From Imbricaverruca yamaguchii (taxonomy: Eukaryota; Arthropoda; Thecostraca; Neoverrucidae), in assembly GCA_034440575.1 (NCBI GenBank), contig JAOTOL010001438.1:498001-562000 (forward strand): 64,000 nucleotides of DNA, written 5' to 3'. The notes beneath the pieces are model-generated. The model had not been told where the DNA came from. It did not search any database and was given only the letters and a program-made list of their open reading frames with translations. The position numbers and the translations under genes are program-made. Shown piece by piece: positions 11,029-23,284 of the stretch (position 1 is the stretch's first letter; each line of letters begins with the position of its first letter).

Positions 11029-12044
11029 CAAGTTGCATTGAATGTTGTTCCAGCGAAATCTTCGGGTCGCGTCCTACATGACGAATAAAAGAAATCGGAA
11101 AAATCGCTGACCGCAACCGTCTCATTGTCAGAGACAGTCACGCGGCTGCTCAAAGTACTGCGATTGCGCGTGCGTGATAAAGTGGCGACGCGTCGGTTGC
11201 GACGCAGCATCGTTAAGCGCGGTAGCGTGCTCGTCAGTCGAAAGCACATCATCAATCAACGTGCAGCGATTAACAGATCACACACAGTAGCTATGAGTGG
11301 CGCCGCCGTTGGCCAGCACGCGATGTTGATGCCTTATACTCGTAGAGGGTGAACATGCAATGGCAGGACTTTCATTTCCTTTCTAAAAGCAGTGCAAATT
11401 TCGCGAAGGTTGCCCAAATATAGTCGCTTTTGCATTGGAACTTCCGTGCCTTCTGCATCTCGTACGGTTATAGCACCCCACATTTCAGGTCATAATCCAC
11501 TAATGTTGGACTCATAAAATTGAACCATTTACCTGCTGAATTCATGTTCGGGGGCGTACATGTTCGTGGCGGCTTTCACCAACACCTTGGAAACACGTCA
11601 TACATCCGTCAAGAGCGAAGGATGCATGACCACGTGGCAACAGGTTCCAGCAACATGAGAAGGCCACGTCGATACCAAATCCTACGAGCTACCGAACGCC
11701 GTGATACCGTGAAAACAACTGTCGCTAAAGGTGACATCTGTGGCGATTCATGACAAATGTTCCTGCTGTTTTCTCCAAGACGAATGCTCCAAAACGACGT
11801 CAATATGGACATGCTTTATAATACACATCACAAACTTCACCTAAAAACAAGCCTCCAGCCCAATGTGACCACCGTGACATATGATACAAATGAATCTGAT
11901 GTACTCGTGATCGCTCAGCAAATGGCTTTAAAATTAGACCAATATCTATATAACACACACACACACAATCAATTATTTACAGGTCAGTTCACTAACCTAA
12001 ATGTGACCTTTTTGATATATAGCATACCTGACAATATCACGATC
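11029..12044. other. Intergenic, nothing recognised
   Basis: No recognisable gene. A plus-strand open frame at 11757-12137 runs into the inverted-repeat arm and has no known domain. Confidence 0.4.
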
Positions 12045-12385
12045 GTACTTCATGGGAAGTGGCTTTTAAATAATATCCATTCCGAGCTTTACATGGATTG
12101 TATGGATTCGGCTTTACAAAAATTCGTTGTCAGATAGACGATTCATTGAGTACCCATCAGCTCAAAATAAAAAATAAAAAGCAAGGCTTTGTTAAACGGT
12201 CACGAGGTTCATAAAATATTGCGAGATCACGAGATCAAAAAACCTAGAACTTTAGAAGATCACACATGTTTGTATTGTGTTGGGCAGATATTTCGCTTTC
12301 ACGTGAAATGTATGTTTGGTAAGCTAATTCCTATCATAAAGCATGACATTTTGTTCTTGAACTTTATTCATGGTTTCAAATATGG
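12045..12385 (+). repeat. Dispersed repeat, left inverted copy
   Basis: About 340 bases that match the reverse complement of 13790-14134. Shared landmarks include CTTTTAAATAATATCCATTC, the CATCAGCTCAAAA block, GGTCACGAGGTTCATAAAAT and TTTGGTAAGCTAAT, in the same order. Identity is roughly 80% by eye with small indels. Confidence 0.85.
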
Positions 12386-13666
12386 CATGGCCTGTATCTC
12401 GTGATCACCATGAAGTATAAATACCGAAATATCATAAACGTAATAGGGCGCGAAAATGACCAGGAGCATACTTTTTTATACTTGGGCAGTGTGTGGTGAA
12501 CAATTTGGGGTCTACCTTGGTCATTTGTTCTGGAATCGTCAAGCTTTTATTATCTCGATTCACATGCATCGAAATTCGATATGACCTGGAGGAGTACAAA
12601 CACTATGCTATGTATATTTCATACAGTGTACTTAGTTTCACGAAGCCTGACATCGAAGCACATCCATAAAGTCAGGCAACTGGGTTCACTCCGACATGGG
12701 AAGGTGTAGAAGGGAGAAACCATGAGCCCTGCACAATTTGAATCAAGGACAGCTTCCTTCAATAGTAGCGGAATTTCGTATTTACGGTGCCTATGGAGTG
12801 TTCTAGCTATAAGTAAGCACTTTCTGGTCATGAGCCAGTACATCACCATGGTAAAAGAGTGACTCTGGAAACCAATGGCAGAATGAAACACAGATCGGAA
12901 TGAAGCCAAAGCCGGGACGAAGCCGGGGCCGGAGTGAAACCAAGGTCGGGTGAGTCAGACGTGTATTTTTCGGTCTCGAATGTGTTACTAGTGCTCACCT
13001 TTTTACAGTTTATGTAACTTTGACGACCAGGTTACATAAATTGAAGTTAATTTAGTTGCAATTAGTTTGATGGGACTCGACTATGCACAGGGAGAATGCC
13101 ACATGAGAACGCAGACGGTGAGGCAAATTTTAATACATATTTTCATTAAAGCTGATTTGACACCTGTCATTTGATGAACCTTATGAAGGCAATATTTATC
13201 TGATGAGGGGAAAAACGTAATTATCTCACAAGAAGCGTCCATTTTATATGTTTTCGAAACCAGCATGGCCTCACATATCGTGAATGGTTTTTATCGTTTT
13301 TGTCCGTGGAAATGAATATCATAATGTCAAATTATTTCATGCAATGATCGTTGTTAGACAACTGCTTCAGAAGCAAGAGTTCGACAGGGTTACTCTAATG
13401 AGTAATAGTCGATCGGCCTCCATTTCACGTTCATCACCCTGTCTCAGGACTCCAAAATGCTCAGTGTACAATTTGCAATTTTAAGAAGAAACCCAAGGTC
13501 ATTGTCGTTTGCACCGCATTTTCCGAGCCCAGTCACAGATCCTGTGTTGGATTGACTTGAGCCCAAGCTCTTCCACTTGACACGTGGCATCGCCGCCAGT
13601 GCAGGCCGGCTGACACCCTTCCAGATCATACCGAGAGCACAAACTCGTGTTCGCCAGTGGACATGG
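12386..13666. other. Spacer between inverted copies, nothing recognised
   Basis: Mixed unique sequence containing no domain I recognise. It lies between the two inverted repeat copies but does not look like the coding core of a transposon. Confidence 0.4.
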
Positions 13667-15055
13667 CTGATACTCTCGTGGAGCTTCAAGCAAAGGTGCC
13701 GCGGCTTCGCCGCGTCCCGGAGGGTGCACGACACATCGTGGCCGAACATCTCTCGCATTACCACTGCTCTGCCAGATGCGACTATTTGACATATTTGAGG
13801 CCATGAATGGAGTTCAGGTAAAACATGTCATGGTTTAATGGTATCGATTAGCTTACCAAACTTACATATCACCTGAAGGCGGAATATCTGCCCAATTCAA
13901 TGCAAATAAGTATGATCCTCTTATGTTCTAAGCTTTTGAGCTAGTGATTTCGCAATATTTTATGAACCTCGTGACCGGTTAACAAAGTCTTGTTTTTTGT
14001 GTTTTTACTTTTGAGCTGATGGGTGCTCAATGAACCGTCTCTCTGACAACGTTCTCTTTGTAAAGTCGAATCCATATAATCCATTTAAAGCCCAGAATGG
14101 ATATTATTTAAAAGCTACTTCCGCATAAAGTACAATGCAAGTCCCCCAGTACAACTGTGCGCTAGCGCATCACCGGCAGCGACGCAGGCAATGTTATGCA
14201 GCATTGAGGGATGTGTCAGGCGGGATTCAGGTAGTAGGCCCCCGTCGGTTCGCCGCGCTGAAGCTAAGTATGCTGATGGATATGCGAGAGTCGCCCTGCG
14301 CCTTCTCACATCGGCAGACACAATCACTGCACCAGCACCAGAGGCAATCGCAACACTGCGTGACAGATATCCGTCCTGGTCTTCCGACTCCACTAGACCG
14401 AACGTGACCGCTGCCGACGACACCGTGCAATCTCTCACAGTTGGTGAAAACGTGTGCGCTCAGCCGTCATACCGCTGCATCTAAGCTCTGCCCCTGGACT
14501 GGATGGTCTCCAAGCCACTCACCCCGCGAACTTTTGTCGCGGGAAACCGCGGAGGCCAGCAGAAGCTTGCTGGTTGCTCTAACAGCGCTGACCAATACTG
14601 CCCTCCACGGGCTCTTCCGTGAACAAGCACTCCGTGCGCTCTTCGGTGCCAGGCTCATCGTCCTGCGAAAGAAAGGCTGAGGCATCCGTCCCATCGCCAT
14701 CTGGAGCATTTACCACCGCCTAGCTGGCCGCATCGCTGCATCACAGTGGCGGAAGTCCTCGGCAGCAAGCTGCGTCCGGTGCAACTCTGACTCGGAACCA
14801 GACTCGACTGCGAGGCCGCTGTCCACGCGGTGCGCGACTACATCGCGTCCGCAAATAATCAGCGGTCCAGCTTCCTCACCACTCCAACAGTGGTGGGAAA
14901 GCTGGACGATGCCAACGCCTTCAATACTGCGCGTCGTGACACTGCGCTCGGTTAGCTGGGACATCTCTGATCAGGTCATACAGCGCTGTCCAGAAGTGCG
15001 TGCTCTCGCCAGGCAGGCATACAGCCGCCCAGCACCGTCTATTTACCGGAGGTGA
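13667..15055 (+). pseudogene. Degenerate reverse-transcriptase gene, interrupted
   Basis: Frame-shifted fragments that line up, in order, with a retroelement reverse transcriptase found in many aquatic invertebrates. Before the interruption: RLRRVPEGARHIVAEHL (about 13695-13750). After it: RRAEAKYADGYARVALRLLT and APEAIATLRDRYP (about 14250-14375). Then SGLDGLQATHP (about 14490), LVALTALTNTALHG, GARLIVLRKKG-stop-GIRPIAIWSIYHRLAGRIA (about 14565-14735), and CEAAVHAVRDYIASANN. Next come VVGKLDDANAFNTARRDTAL, which holds the motif A region with its aspartate, and PEVRALARQAYSRP (about 14995-15040). At least three frame changes and several stops make it non-functional. The repeat copy at 13790-14134 is inserted between the first and second fragments. 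The right end abuts a minisatellite. The clade is not certain; the post-insertion part is well supported and the first fragment less so. Confidence 0.75.
13790..14134 (-). repeat. Dispersed repeat, right inverted copy, inserted in the reverse transcriptase
   Basis: Reverse-complement partner of 12045-12385. Reverse-transcriptase-like sequence lies on both sides, so this copy appears to have inserted into that gene. The two arms are therefore better seen as independent insertions in opposite orientation than as terminal repeats of one element. Confidence 0.8.
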
Positions 15056-15490
15056 GGTCAAACACCGAGACACCGACCAGCCAAGCTCCGAGACACCGAC
15101 CAACCAATACCGAGACACCAACCAATCAAATACAGAGGCACCGACCAGCCGAGCTCCGAGACACCAACCAGCCAATACCGGGATACCAACCAATCAAACT
15201 CAGAGACACCGACCAGCCAGTACCGAGACACCAGTCAATCAAACACAGAGACACCGACCAACCAAACACCGAGACGCCGACTAGCCGAACCCCCAAATAC
15301 CGGAATCCACAAGCCAAGCCTCTGTACACCAGTCAGCCGAGCCCCGAGACACCGAAACCAGCAAGCCAAGCACGAGGCTCTGGCCAGCCGACCTTGAGAT
15401 ACCGACAGGCCGAGCCCCGAGATACCGACAAGCCGAACCAGGGGACACCAAACAAGGACCAACCGAGCCCCGAGATACCGACACCGATCC
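15056..15490. repeat. 22-23-bp degenerate minisatellite
   Basis: About 19 units based on CCGAGACACCGACCAGCCAA, alternating between 22- and 23-bp lengths and more diverged toward the right end. It begins immediately after the last recognisable codons of the reverse-transcriptase pseudogene. Long frames on either strand merely translate the repeat. Confidence 0.9.
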
Positions 15491-16591
15491 ACATAGTCCC
15501 GGTCATTACACGGCGCATGCGTCATATTGCGCAGTCTCGGAGCGACTGCAACGCATCATAAAGCCTGCACTTATAGACTGAGCCGCATAACTAACAAGCC
15601 CGGCGGGCAAGTATTTCACCCAGTAGTGAAAGACCTCTATTGAACGGATAGTTTCTTGACGTCGTTTGAGATCTGTTTCATCACCGTCAGGAAGAAAATC
15701 ATGACGTGTTTTTTCCTGAAATATACATACATACTGTTCACCATGTATCTTTAAGGAATAAGTCACCTTAAATACTAAGATGATACTTCGAAGTTAATAT
15801 TATAGGCAAGGCGATATATACCTCCGTGTCAACTCAGCAACAGGGGTGGAACTTCCAGAAAATGGTTTTAGGAGAAAGGAGGGTTTAGGAGGATAGGGGA
15901 AAAGAGAATTCCCGGAGAAATTTGACAGCTTTATGCTCTGAAGTGTGTGCGGGGTTTTTTTTTGAAAAAAAATTTAATTCCCCCCTTTTTTTTTGGAAGG
16001 GATTTTTTTTTTTTGGGAAAGAAAGGGAGGAAGGGGAGGTTGGGGAAGCAACAGGACGACCGTCAGTCGACAGGCTCCATTAGTGTCACACGTTAAAATG
16101 TGAAATTATTGCGGGAAACTGGGCTCACGTCAGTCTTAAACGGGGTTCACCCCTCCCAAAAGGATGTAAAATTTCACTCTAGTTAGGAGGCTACATTCGG
16201 CGGATGGGCTGGAAAGCGGTCAGACATGGGATGCCAAAGGCGGCCAGACATGTATTGGTGGCATTCCCTAGCAAGGTGTTCAGGACTAGACCTGGGTCAT
16301 TCAGAACGCTCCTACACGTCGGCGTAGTCGACCTAGTCGGCTTATGTGCTGGTTCCGGTCCAGAGCATGAATGAAGGATCGCAATCAAAGTTCGTGGATA
16401 AAATGGACTGCATGCGGTTCTTTTCAATCAATTATCGTAGGCCACATGACAAATACAAGCAACAATGAAGTGGCATTGGGTGCAATACAACCCAATGGGG
16501 TTGACGCACCCTAAAACCCCAATAATCATCATCAATGAAATGGCATACGCCACACCTGCTCCGTAGCAGTACCAGAGCCGGTAGCAGTATC
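15491..16591. other. Intergenic, with a homopolymer-rich patch
   Basis: No gene recognised. Between about 15845 and 16050 the sequence is an odd mix of G, A and T homopolymer runs (T8 to T12, A8, C6) with little other content. It could be true low complexity or a poorly called stretch of the assembly. Confidence 0.45.
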
Positions 16592-16925
16592 AAGTGCCGC
16601 CAGGGACGGGCCAGCATAGGAAGCGCCGCTTGTCTGCCCCTGGCCACAGCCGCAGCAGCAAAACACACCAACAGGACAGTTGGACCGGGCGATACGAGAA
16701 CAATGCCTAGTGCCGCCAGGACGGGCCGACACAGGGAGCGCCGCCAATACGTCAATGGTCACAGCGGCAACAACAAAACACGCTAACAAAACGGCAGGAT
16801 CGGGCGACACGACAGCAGTGCCATTGCCGCCAGAACGGGCAGCACAGGGTGCGCCGCCAGTCCGCCCCTGGCCACGGCGGCAACAGCAAACACGGATACA
16901 ATGAGCAGAACCGGACGACACGACA
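16592..16925. repeat. Tandem repeat of about 115 bp, three copies
   Basis: Units start at about 16592, 16709 and 16823 with TGCCGCCAGGACGGGC-like sequence and share the CGGCAACAACAAAACACG and GGGCGACACGA landmarks. Copies differ by substitutions and small indels. The minus-strand frames through it (SARPGGTRHCSR-like) are repeat translations. Confidence 0.85.
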
Positions 16926-19900
16926 CGATACACAGCAGAGACGGTGACACATTTTGATTTTAATTGAGATTTTCCTCAAAGCAGTTCCCGGTAGTTTTGG
17001 TAAGGTTAGATTTTTCCTCATTTCAAGATTTTCAACAAAAAAAATTGCTTTGACATTTTCCATTTTACAACAATAATTTGTTTTCTTGCATAGGTGGGTA
17101 GACTAGGTTACGTTAGGTTATATTACATCATTTTTTTCTCGATTTGGAACATTACCTTTTATGCTATGTTGCCCAACACCAAAATCATTGTTTGGTGATA
17201 TACTGCCTACAAACTGAAAAACATGCATTTGCAGAGGAATTAAGTATTCACATTATCTTGAGTGTATTCAAAAGCATTGAATTAGAAAAAGGAACTTCCG
17301 TGAAATCAGAAATTACTTTAAACTGAATATTTGCCGGATAAGCGGCATCAACATATTATATATCTAATACGGAACTCATCTAAATTTCCATCACTAATCA
17401 ACGACAAAAAAAATTACAATTAACAGTGCAACTACACACAAGGCACACCACATCACAGCACTATATGTACAATAAAACTACAACTAAAACACAAGTATAG
17501 CCAACACAAAGTGTGATATGAGACATGAAACTTTCGAGAGAGCTATGAAAGCAACTGCGCTATTTATGACTCAAATGCGTCATCTAAGAAATTGAGAAAA
17601 ACTTTCCCCTAAAACGTTGCAATCGTGATAGTGGTCGTCTAATTCGTAGCCTAACTGAAACTGATAAAACAACGGCTGAAGAAGATTATAAAAGCACAGA
17701 CGCGATATTATAAAATTTAGAAAGTAGGTTGAATTGGAAATATTTTCATTTTAATAAGCAACAAGCCATTAAAACAGCCCAAATGAGGTACCCCAGATGA
17801 CGTCATTTGTACCATTCGAGGCGACACGCACGAAGGCACGTGAATGGCAAGGCCCTGAGTATAAGTAACGACTGGCCAATAACGACCGGTGTTCGTTCAA
17901 ACAACATAACCGTATAAGAAGTACCCATAATCCATCGGCCGTGGGAACTTTAATATAGGAAAATATGCGAGTCCAGTTTTGTTTGTTTCCGTTGCCTGTT
18001 GCGGATCAGTGACAGCCTAGTAAGCAATCGTTGTTTTATATAGAACATTAACATTGGTGAATGGCCACATTCGTTTGCAGACAAAACAGATCCCATACAA
18101 CTGCGATCACATTAAGATGTCGAAACTAATCCAAACTGGTGTTCTTTTTATTCCAGAGGGAAAATGTTGCTAGTGGTGTTTATCTTTCATTACTGGAGCT
18201 CCCTCTAATCTCGAAAGGTCTCAATTCCTGAATATACTTAGGGGCAGTGGCAGATCCAGGGGGCACCCGAAGCGCGTGCCCACCATCGGGTCACCCATTA
18301 TTCTAGACATGGTGCACCATGTGATCCCCCCTGACAGGAAGCGGCCGATGCGCCCTCACCGCCCAATAACTGCTCCTTCACAAGTTCAAAAATGCACCCT
18401 CAGGTCAAAAGTGATGCGCCAGGAGCCACTTAATAGTCCCAGAGGAAGTTCCCGAGTGAAGTTCCCGTGTCCACCACTGCATGTGGAAAATTAGCACGCT
18501 GGGGTGTGCAAGTGTCCATCTTCATCACTTTCATTAATTCTTTCCAAGCAATGCCACAAGGTCTTTGTTTTAATTTTTAGCGAAGCCGAGGAAGTGCTCC
18601 CTGCCTGACCACCAGCGGCTCAGGCTCACGCCCTCCTCCCTCAAAGCTACTAAAGGGCTTGACATAGGGCAACGTGCTTTGGCTTGAAGGAATGGCACGA
18701 CATTCGAAGTGTGTGCTTCCCCAATCAATTTGACAGCGCCTCAGCCAGGCATTGATTGAGGTGGGGGAGATACTTCACAGTCTTATGGTCTGCGGACTTA
18801 TGGATATATAGGCATTTTCCAGGAAATAAACTGAAGTTGTTAACAGCAGGAATGCTGATCATTTTTTGGGGGTTTCTTCCGTGTTCATTTCATATTTCAT
18901 TGCTCACGTTTCCTCCATGAAATAAAATGTAACAAGCCCTTTTGACCCATTATCATCATGATAAGCATGTTTGGAATTGACCAAGATGTTTCATGAATGG
19001 AAATGCTTCGTTTTAACCGCATTTCTAAAAGTATCCGGTGTGCTTTAAGAAGCTTTCAAAAGCTACCTTTTGAATTGAAGGATGGCAAAAATAGGGAACA
19101 TATATTTTGGCTTTCCACATAGCTATAGTTCAGTGTTCAGAGAAACGCTGAGGGCTAACGTTGAACACATTCAAAGAAATAAATATAGGTGGTGATTGTG
19201 TTTCCGAGCCCACGTTGCGAGGGCTGCATACATCCCTCTGAAATCAATAATCTACCTATGGTTAATGGAATTCTATTCACAGGGGAAGAAAAAATATCTA
19301 TCAAAATAACACCGGTTGACGATTTGACAGAATAAGCGGTGGTGCATTCTGACAACAAATTTGGTTCTTGTAATCTATACGATGATACGATTTGGCGTTT
19401 GGTTCTCATTTTGGTTCTTGCAAAGGGTTAATTAGTGATGGATGAAGAAGCTCAATCATGCTTCTAATGCAGCTGTCCACCTTATGCTGCCCGAAAATAA
19501 TCAACAGCATGCAAAATGTATGCATGAAATTATAATACTGTATATTTGTCTTAATCTTTAGGTTCCACATTCTCATGAAAATAAATTTAAGCATCCTTTT
19601 ACCTAATGTGGTACAGAAATTCCTCATTTATCAAGCTGACGACATTGGCGTGAAAGGCATACCAAAGGTTCACATGATGAATAAATATGCACAATGCAAA
19701 AATGGAAAATTTGAAACTAAATTTTTAACTACGTTTGTTCACTCACCGATATAATACTTTGTTCAAGCATTGAGTCCACATTATCACAAGAAATTGGTTT
19801 TCTTGAGCCGGCACAATGATGTAAAGCCATAATGGGTAGAGGGCTAGTGCTTTTTGTTGATGGTGGTAGACTCAAAAGTCATGGATCGTTCTTACTACAT

Positions 19901-20260
19901 CATCGGTGACTTTTTGGTGATAAGTCTATACAACATCGAAAGGAATTGTTGGAGTTCATGGGGAATTCGTTGAACTACGTATTTAGGTGGACCTTTTCTA
20001 CGTTACATCCGATTGAACCCTGTAAAATACCTTCGTCTTCTGTACAAAGTTAATTCATTTCACAACTGGTAGGCATGTATTAAAATGTTATTCCTACCGG
20101 TACGATATGTGGAAATAGGCTTGAGTTGTTCAAGCATCATCTAAATATAATTTTTCCAGCCACAGGGGAAGCTCAGCCACAGGGAAGCACGGGGAAGGAC
20201 ACGCTCCTGTCGAGCAAAGTTGTGATTGCCACCACGCCATGGTGCGGGGCAGCCAGACAC
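16926..20260. other. AT-rich intergenic region
   Basis: About 3.3 kb without a convincing gene. A segment at 18246-18476 starts CAGTGGCAGATCCAGGGGGC and ends GTGTCCACCACTG, which resembles short non-autonomous DNA transposons, but I find no clear target duplication. Scattered TTAGG-like words near 17106 are isolated. Confidence 0.4.
18246..18476. mobile_element. Possible short non-autonomous DNA transposon
   Basis: Imperfect short terminal inverted sequences (CAGTGGCAGA on the left, CAGTGGTGGA as reverse complement on the right) flank about 230 bases. The word GGATCCAG, common at such termini, recurs at 36515 and 36547. No target duplication was seen, so this is tentative. Confidence 0.25.
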
Positions 20261-20421
20261 CATCAGTCAGTGGCAATCAATAGCCATCAGTTAGTGACAA
20301 CCAATGACCGTCAGTCAATGACAATTAATTGTCATCAGTCAGTGGCAATCAGTAGCCATCAGTCAGTGACAGTCAGTAGCCATCAGTCAGTAGGAATTAG
20401 TGACCACCAGTGGCAATCAAC
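20261..20421. repeat. 24-bp minisatellite, about 6.7 copies
   Basis: Units of CATCAGTCAGTGGCAATCAG plus TAGC, moderately diverged (GTGACAGTCAG, ATGACAATTAAT variants). Confidence 0.9.
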
Positions 20422-21795
20422 CGGTAGCAGTGTCTAAATATGTGTATAAGATGACAGCCTGTGTCCTTCCACGGACTCCGGAATTGTTGAATGTGAAGCA
20501 CGTACAAAAGTGCAACACCATTCATTTGAGGAAGGTGGCATCTATCAGATATTCTGGTGATTGGACACGTGCAATGTTTATAAACGGTCCCTGAGGTGAG
20601 CAAAACACTCATCAGCGGTCTACCGTAACCAGCGCAAGCCCTCTCAACCACAGCATGCGAAGTAACCCTGATTAATTTGATACCTTTGCAATAATGTTTG
20701 CGTCAGCACTTCAGATAATTGTCGCTACTCCACCTGCGCTATCTGCATGACCCGATTAGTTATCCCACTGCCACTGCAAAAGGATTTGTGGCTTGGTTGG
20801 CAACAGCCATTAGTATCGTACAGGCTGACAGACAGGTGGACGACCTCGGTGGACTGCCTAGGCTGGCACGTATTCTGTCCCCCTGGTGACCTTCTCCCGA
20901 CCGCCGACACCTTCCGATATGCACAAAAAGCGGTGGTGTAAAACTGTGCTGAGCTCTGCTGGCGTATCCCGACGAAGGGTAGCGCGGCTTCCTCGTCATT
21001 AAGGCCGTCCCAAGGCAACCGCCAGCCACGGGGGGTCGGTTTTGATTACCCGCCGGAGTTTCTGTCTTGCACTTCGATGGTGAGTGGTCGGCAGCAGGCA
21101 ACTCGTGGGGATCGTGGAGGAAACAGACGACGCAACGGTGTTCAAAATAGATCCCGCGCGGTTAGATAATGTGCGCCGACGTCACCTGCTCCATCCCGAC
21201 ACGACATCCAATCCTCCACCGAAGAAAGCCACGAAGTCTTTACCAATCACTAGCCGACGGGCGAGATTCTGCCTCATACAGGTCAGCCCGGGAAGTGCAT
21301 TATGCTACACTATTTTCGTGTTAATTCGTTGGACGAGAACTACAACGTTAATGTACAGGGACAGCCATCTGCCCAACGCGCCTCTCGCAAAGAAATCTGG
21401 AGTGACATAAATGGGTGCTGTTGTCGGAGCTGAACTTTTCGTTGGATTTCGGAACTTATTCACGGGCAAATAAAAATACAACAAAGGCTATGTTGGAACG
21501 CAGGGTTCCACATCATTTATGCAGTAACTTGAAAACGCACGGATACAAAACAAAGCGCCGATCGACTCAATTACTCCTCCAACGAGGGCTAAAACCTACT
21601 GTCCTATTTTTCACTGAAAACATGAGGCCATGGTGGTAGACTGGGGCGCTGTTCATGCGGATGAAAAATAATCGATTATACGGATGCCAAGAGGCTAACT
21701 GCATCTGAACGGAATATAAAATCGTCAACGATGAAGCGTGTATTTCAAGTGAATGAGTGGTCCTTGACTGGTGACGGGTCCGGGTTGCAGACGAC
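20422..21795. other. Intergenic, nothing recognised
   Basis: No domain recognised in any frame and no clear repeat until the SINE fragment. Confidence 0.4.
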
Positions 21796-21892
21796 ACGTT
21801 GAGTGTAGTCAACAGTGTGGGCGGCGCCATTAGCCGTGAATGTGCATAAAGTGTGTCGTAAACCTACCAATAAACAAACGTTGAGTGTAGTC
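21796..21892 (+). mobile_element. 5'-truncated SINE, copy B, with perfect 15-bp target duplication
   Basis: The 3' body of the SINE family (AACAGTGTGGGCGGCGCCAT through GTGTGTCGTAAACC and an AATAAACAA tail, 21811-21877) is bounded on both sides by ACGTTGAGTGTAGTC (21796-21810 and 21878-21892). A perfect 15-base direct repeat directly flanking a truncated body and its A-rich tail is the signature of LINE-mediated (target-primed) insertion. The tRNA-like head is missing from this copy. Confidence 0.88.
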
Positions 21893-22442
21893 GGAACTTC
21901 CTAAATGCTGTTGTACCGCACAAAATAGAATGCACAAGGGTAAACTCACAGCGCTACCCGAGGCACAACTAAAGCGAAAGACTATTGAGGATTGATAATA
22001 TGTGGGAATCCTGTCCTTTTATCAGAAAAACAAGCCTATGGTCAGCGCTAAAAGTATCTTGGAGTTTATGGCTGAGGAACACTTTGCCAGTAATCAAGCA
22101 AGTTCAGAATTCAACTTGTCAGATTCTTTTGAAAAAAAAAACGGAGGAGCATAGTGGTTAGGGAGCCCTGAAACAGTGCGCATGGCGGATTTTCTGCTAA
22201 GCCGTCGAGGAGATTTCATGTAATGGTTTACCAGGCGGACTGGACAACCATTAGATGAAGCGGAACCCTAGGCCTACAATTTAGAGAAGGTTTGTCCAAT
22301 CTCATGTCGAATGCGATGCGAGATCAGGTGTCCGCCACTGAAATGTGCATGCATCAGGAGGTGGAGGGGTTTGGAGGGCTGGCAGCGGGCGCAGTGTGGG
22401 TGGTTGCCGCCCCAGGGGCGCCTGCTTGGGGCCACTATGTCT
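21893..22442. other. Intergenic, nothing recognised
   Basis: No gene or repeat recognised. GC content starts to rise after about 22370, toward the GGN repeat. Confidence 0.4.
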
Positions 22443-22805
22443 GGCTGGTGGCGGCGGTGGTGGCGGTGGGCGGTGGTGGGTCGTGGCGGTGGTGGTGGTG
22501 GTGGGGGTGGGTGGCGGCGTGCGGTGGGCGGCGGTGGCGACGGTGGTGGCGGTGGTGGCGGTGGGTGGCAGTGGGCGGCGGTTGACGGCGGTGGCGGTGG
22601 GCGGTGGGTGGCGGTGTTTTGCGGGAGTGGGCGGCGACGGTGGTGGCGGTGGTGGCGGTGGGTGGCAGTGGGCGGCGGTGGACGGCGGTGGCGGTGGGCG
22701 GTGGGTGGCGGTGTTTGGCGGTGGTGGCGGTGGGTGTCGGTGGGCGACGGTGGTGGCGGTGGTGGCGGTGGTGGCGGTGGGCGGCGGTGGGCGGCGGCGG
22801 AGACG
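22443..22805. repeat. GGT/GGC simple repeat
   Basis: Nearly pure G-rich plus strand made of GGT, GGC and GTGG words. A longer internal duplication is visible (GGGTGGCAGTGGGCGGCGGT at about 22562 and 22662). Frames through it encode poly-Gly/Trp or, on the minus strand, His/Pro tracts and are artefacts. Such DNA can form G-quadruplexes. Confidence 0.92.
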
Positions 22806-23284
22806 GTGCGAGTCCTATCACGGGGCGCCGCAGCCGCCACCAATGCGCCGCCAGCACTGATGATCGGACGCGCCGTACGCGGCCCAGTCGGCCGCCGGCC
22901 GCCCAGTTTTTATCGCCCACAATTGGATGGGCGGATCGGTGCGATTAGCGCCGATGGTTGCCAACAGGTGGTGGTGGGCACGTTTCCATCAATGAGCGCC
23001 GACTGGTCGCAGGTGCGCCACGTGCTGGCGGTCTCTGTAGTGATGGGCAGCGACTGCCGACCTATCAAAGATACCTTCTGTGGGCATCATAACGATCATT
23101 ACAGCCATGATCTGATCAGCTGAAGCCAATGCATGGTTTCCTGAGGAGAGTTGTGCGACCAGTTGCACACTACAACAGGCTCGTGGCTGTTCAGGGATCA
23201 CGTGGAGTGCATGTTCTAATGAATCCGCGCTTCTTGATATGGCCCATCCCTGATGTGTATCGGGCGCATTTTTCTTATGCACAT
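22806..23284. other. CpG-rich block then unique sequence
   Basis: GGCCGCCGGCC-type words at about 22860-22910, then ordinary sequence to the next array. No gene recognised. Confidence 0.4.

Noticed and set aside
12045..14134. One DNA transposon with 340-bp terminal inverted repeats
   Set aside because: Reverse-transcriptase sequence appears on both sides of the right arm, so the arms fit two separate insertions better; no transposase seen between them.
17095..17125. TTAGG-like words suggesting arthropod telomere repeats
   Set aside because: Only two imperfect, non-tandem copies; not a telomeric tract.
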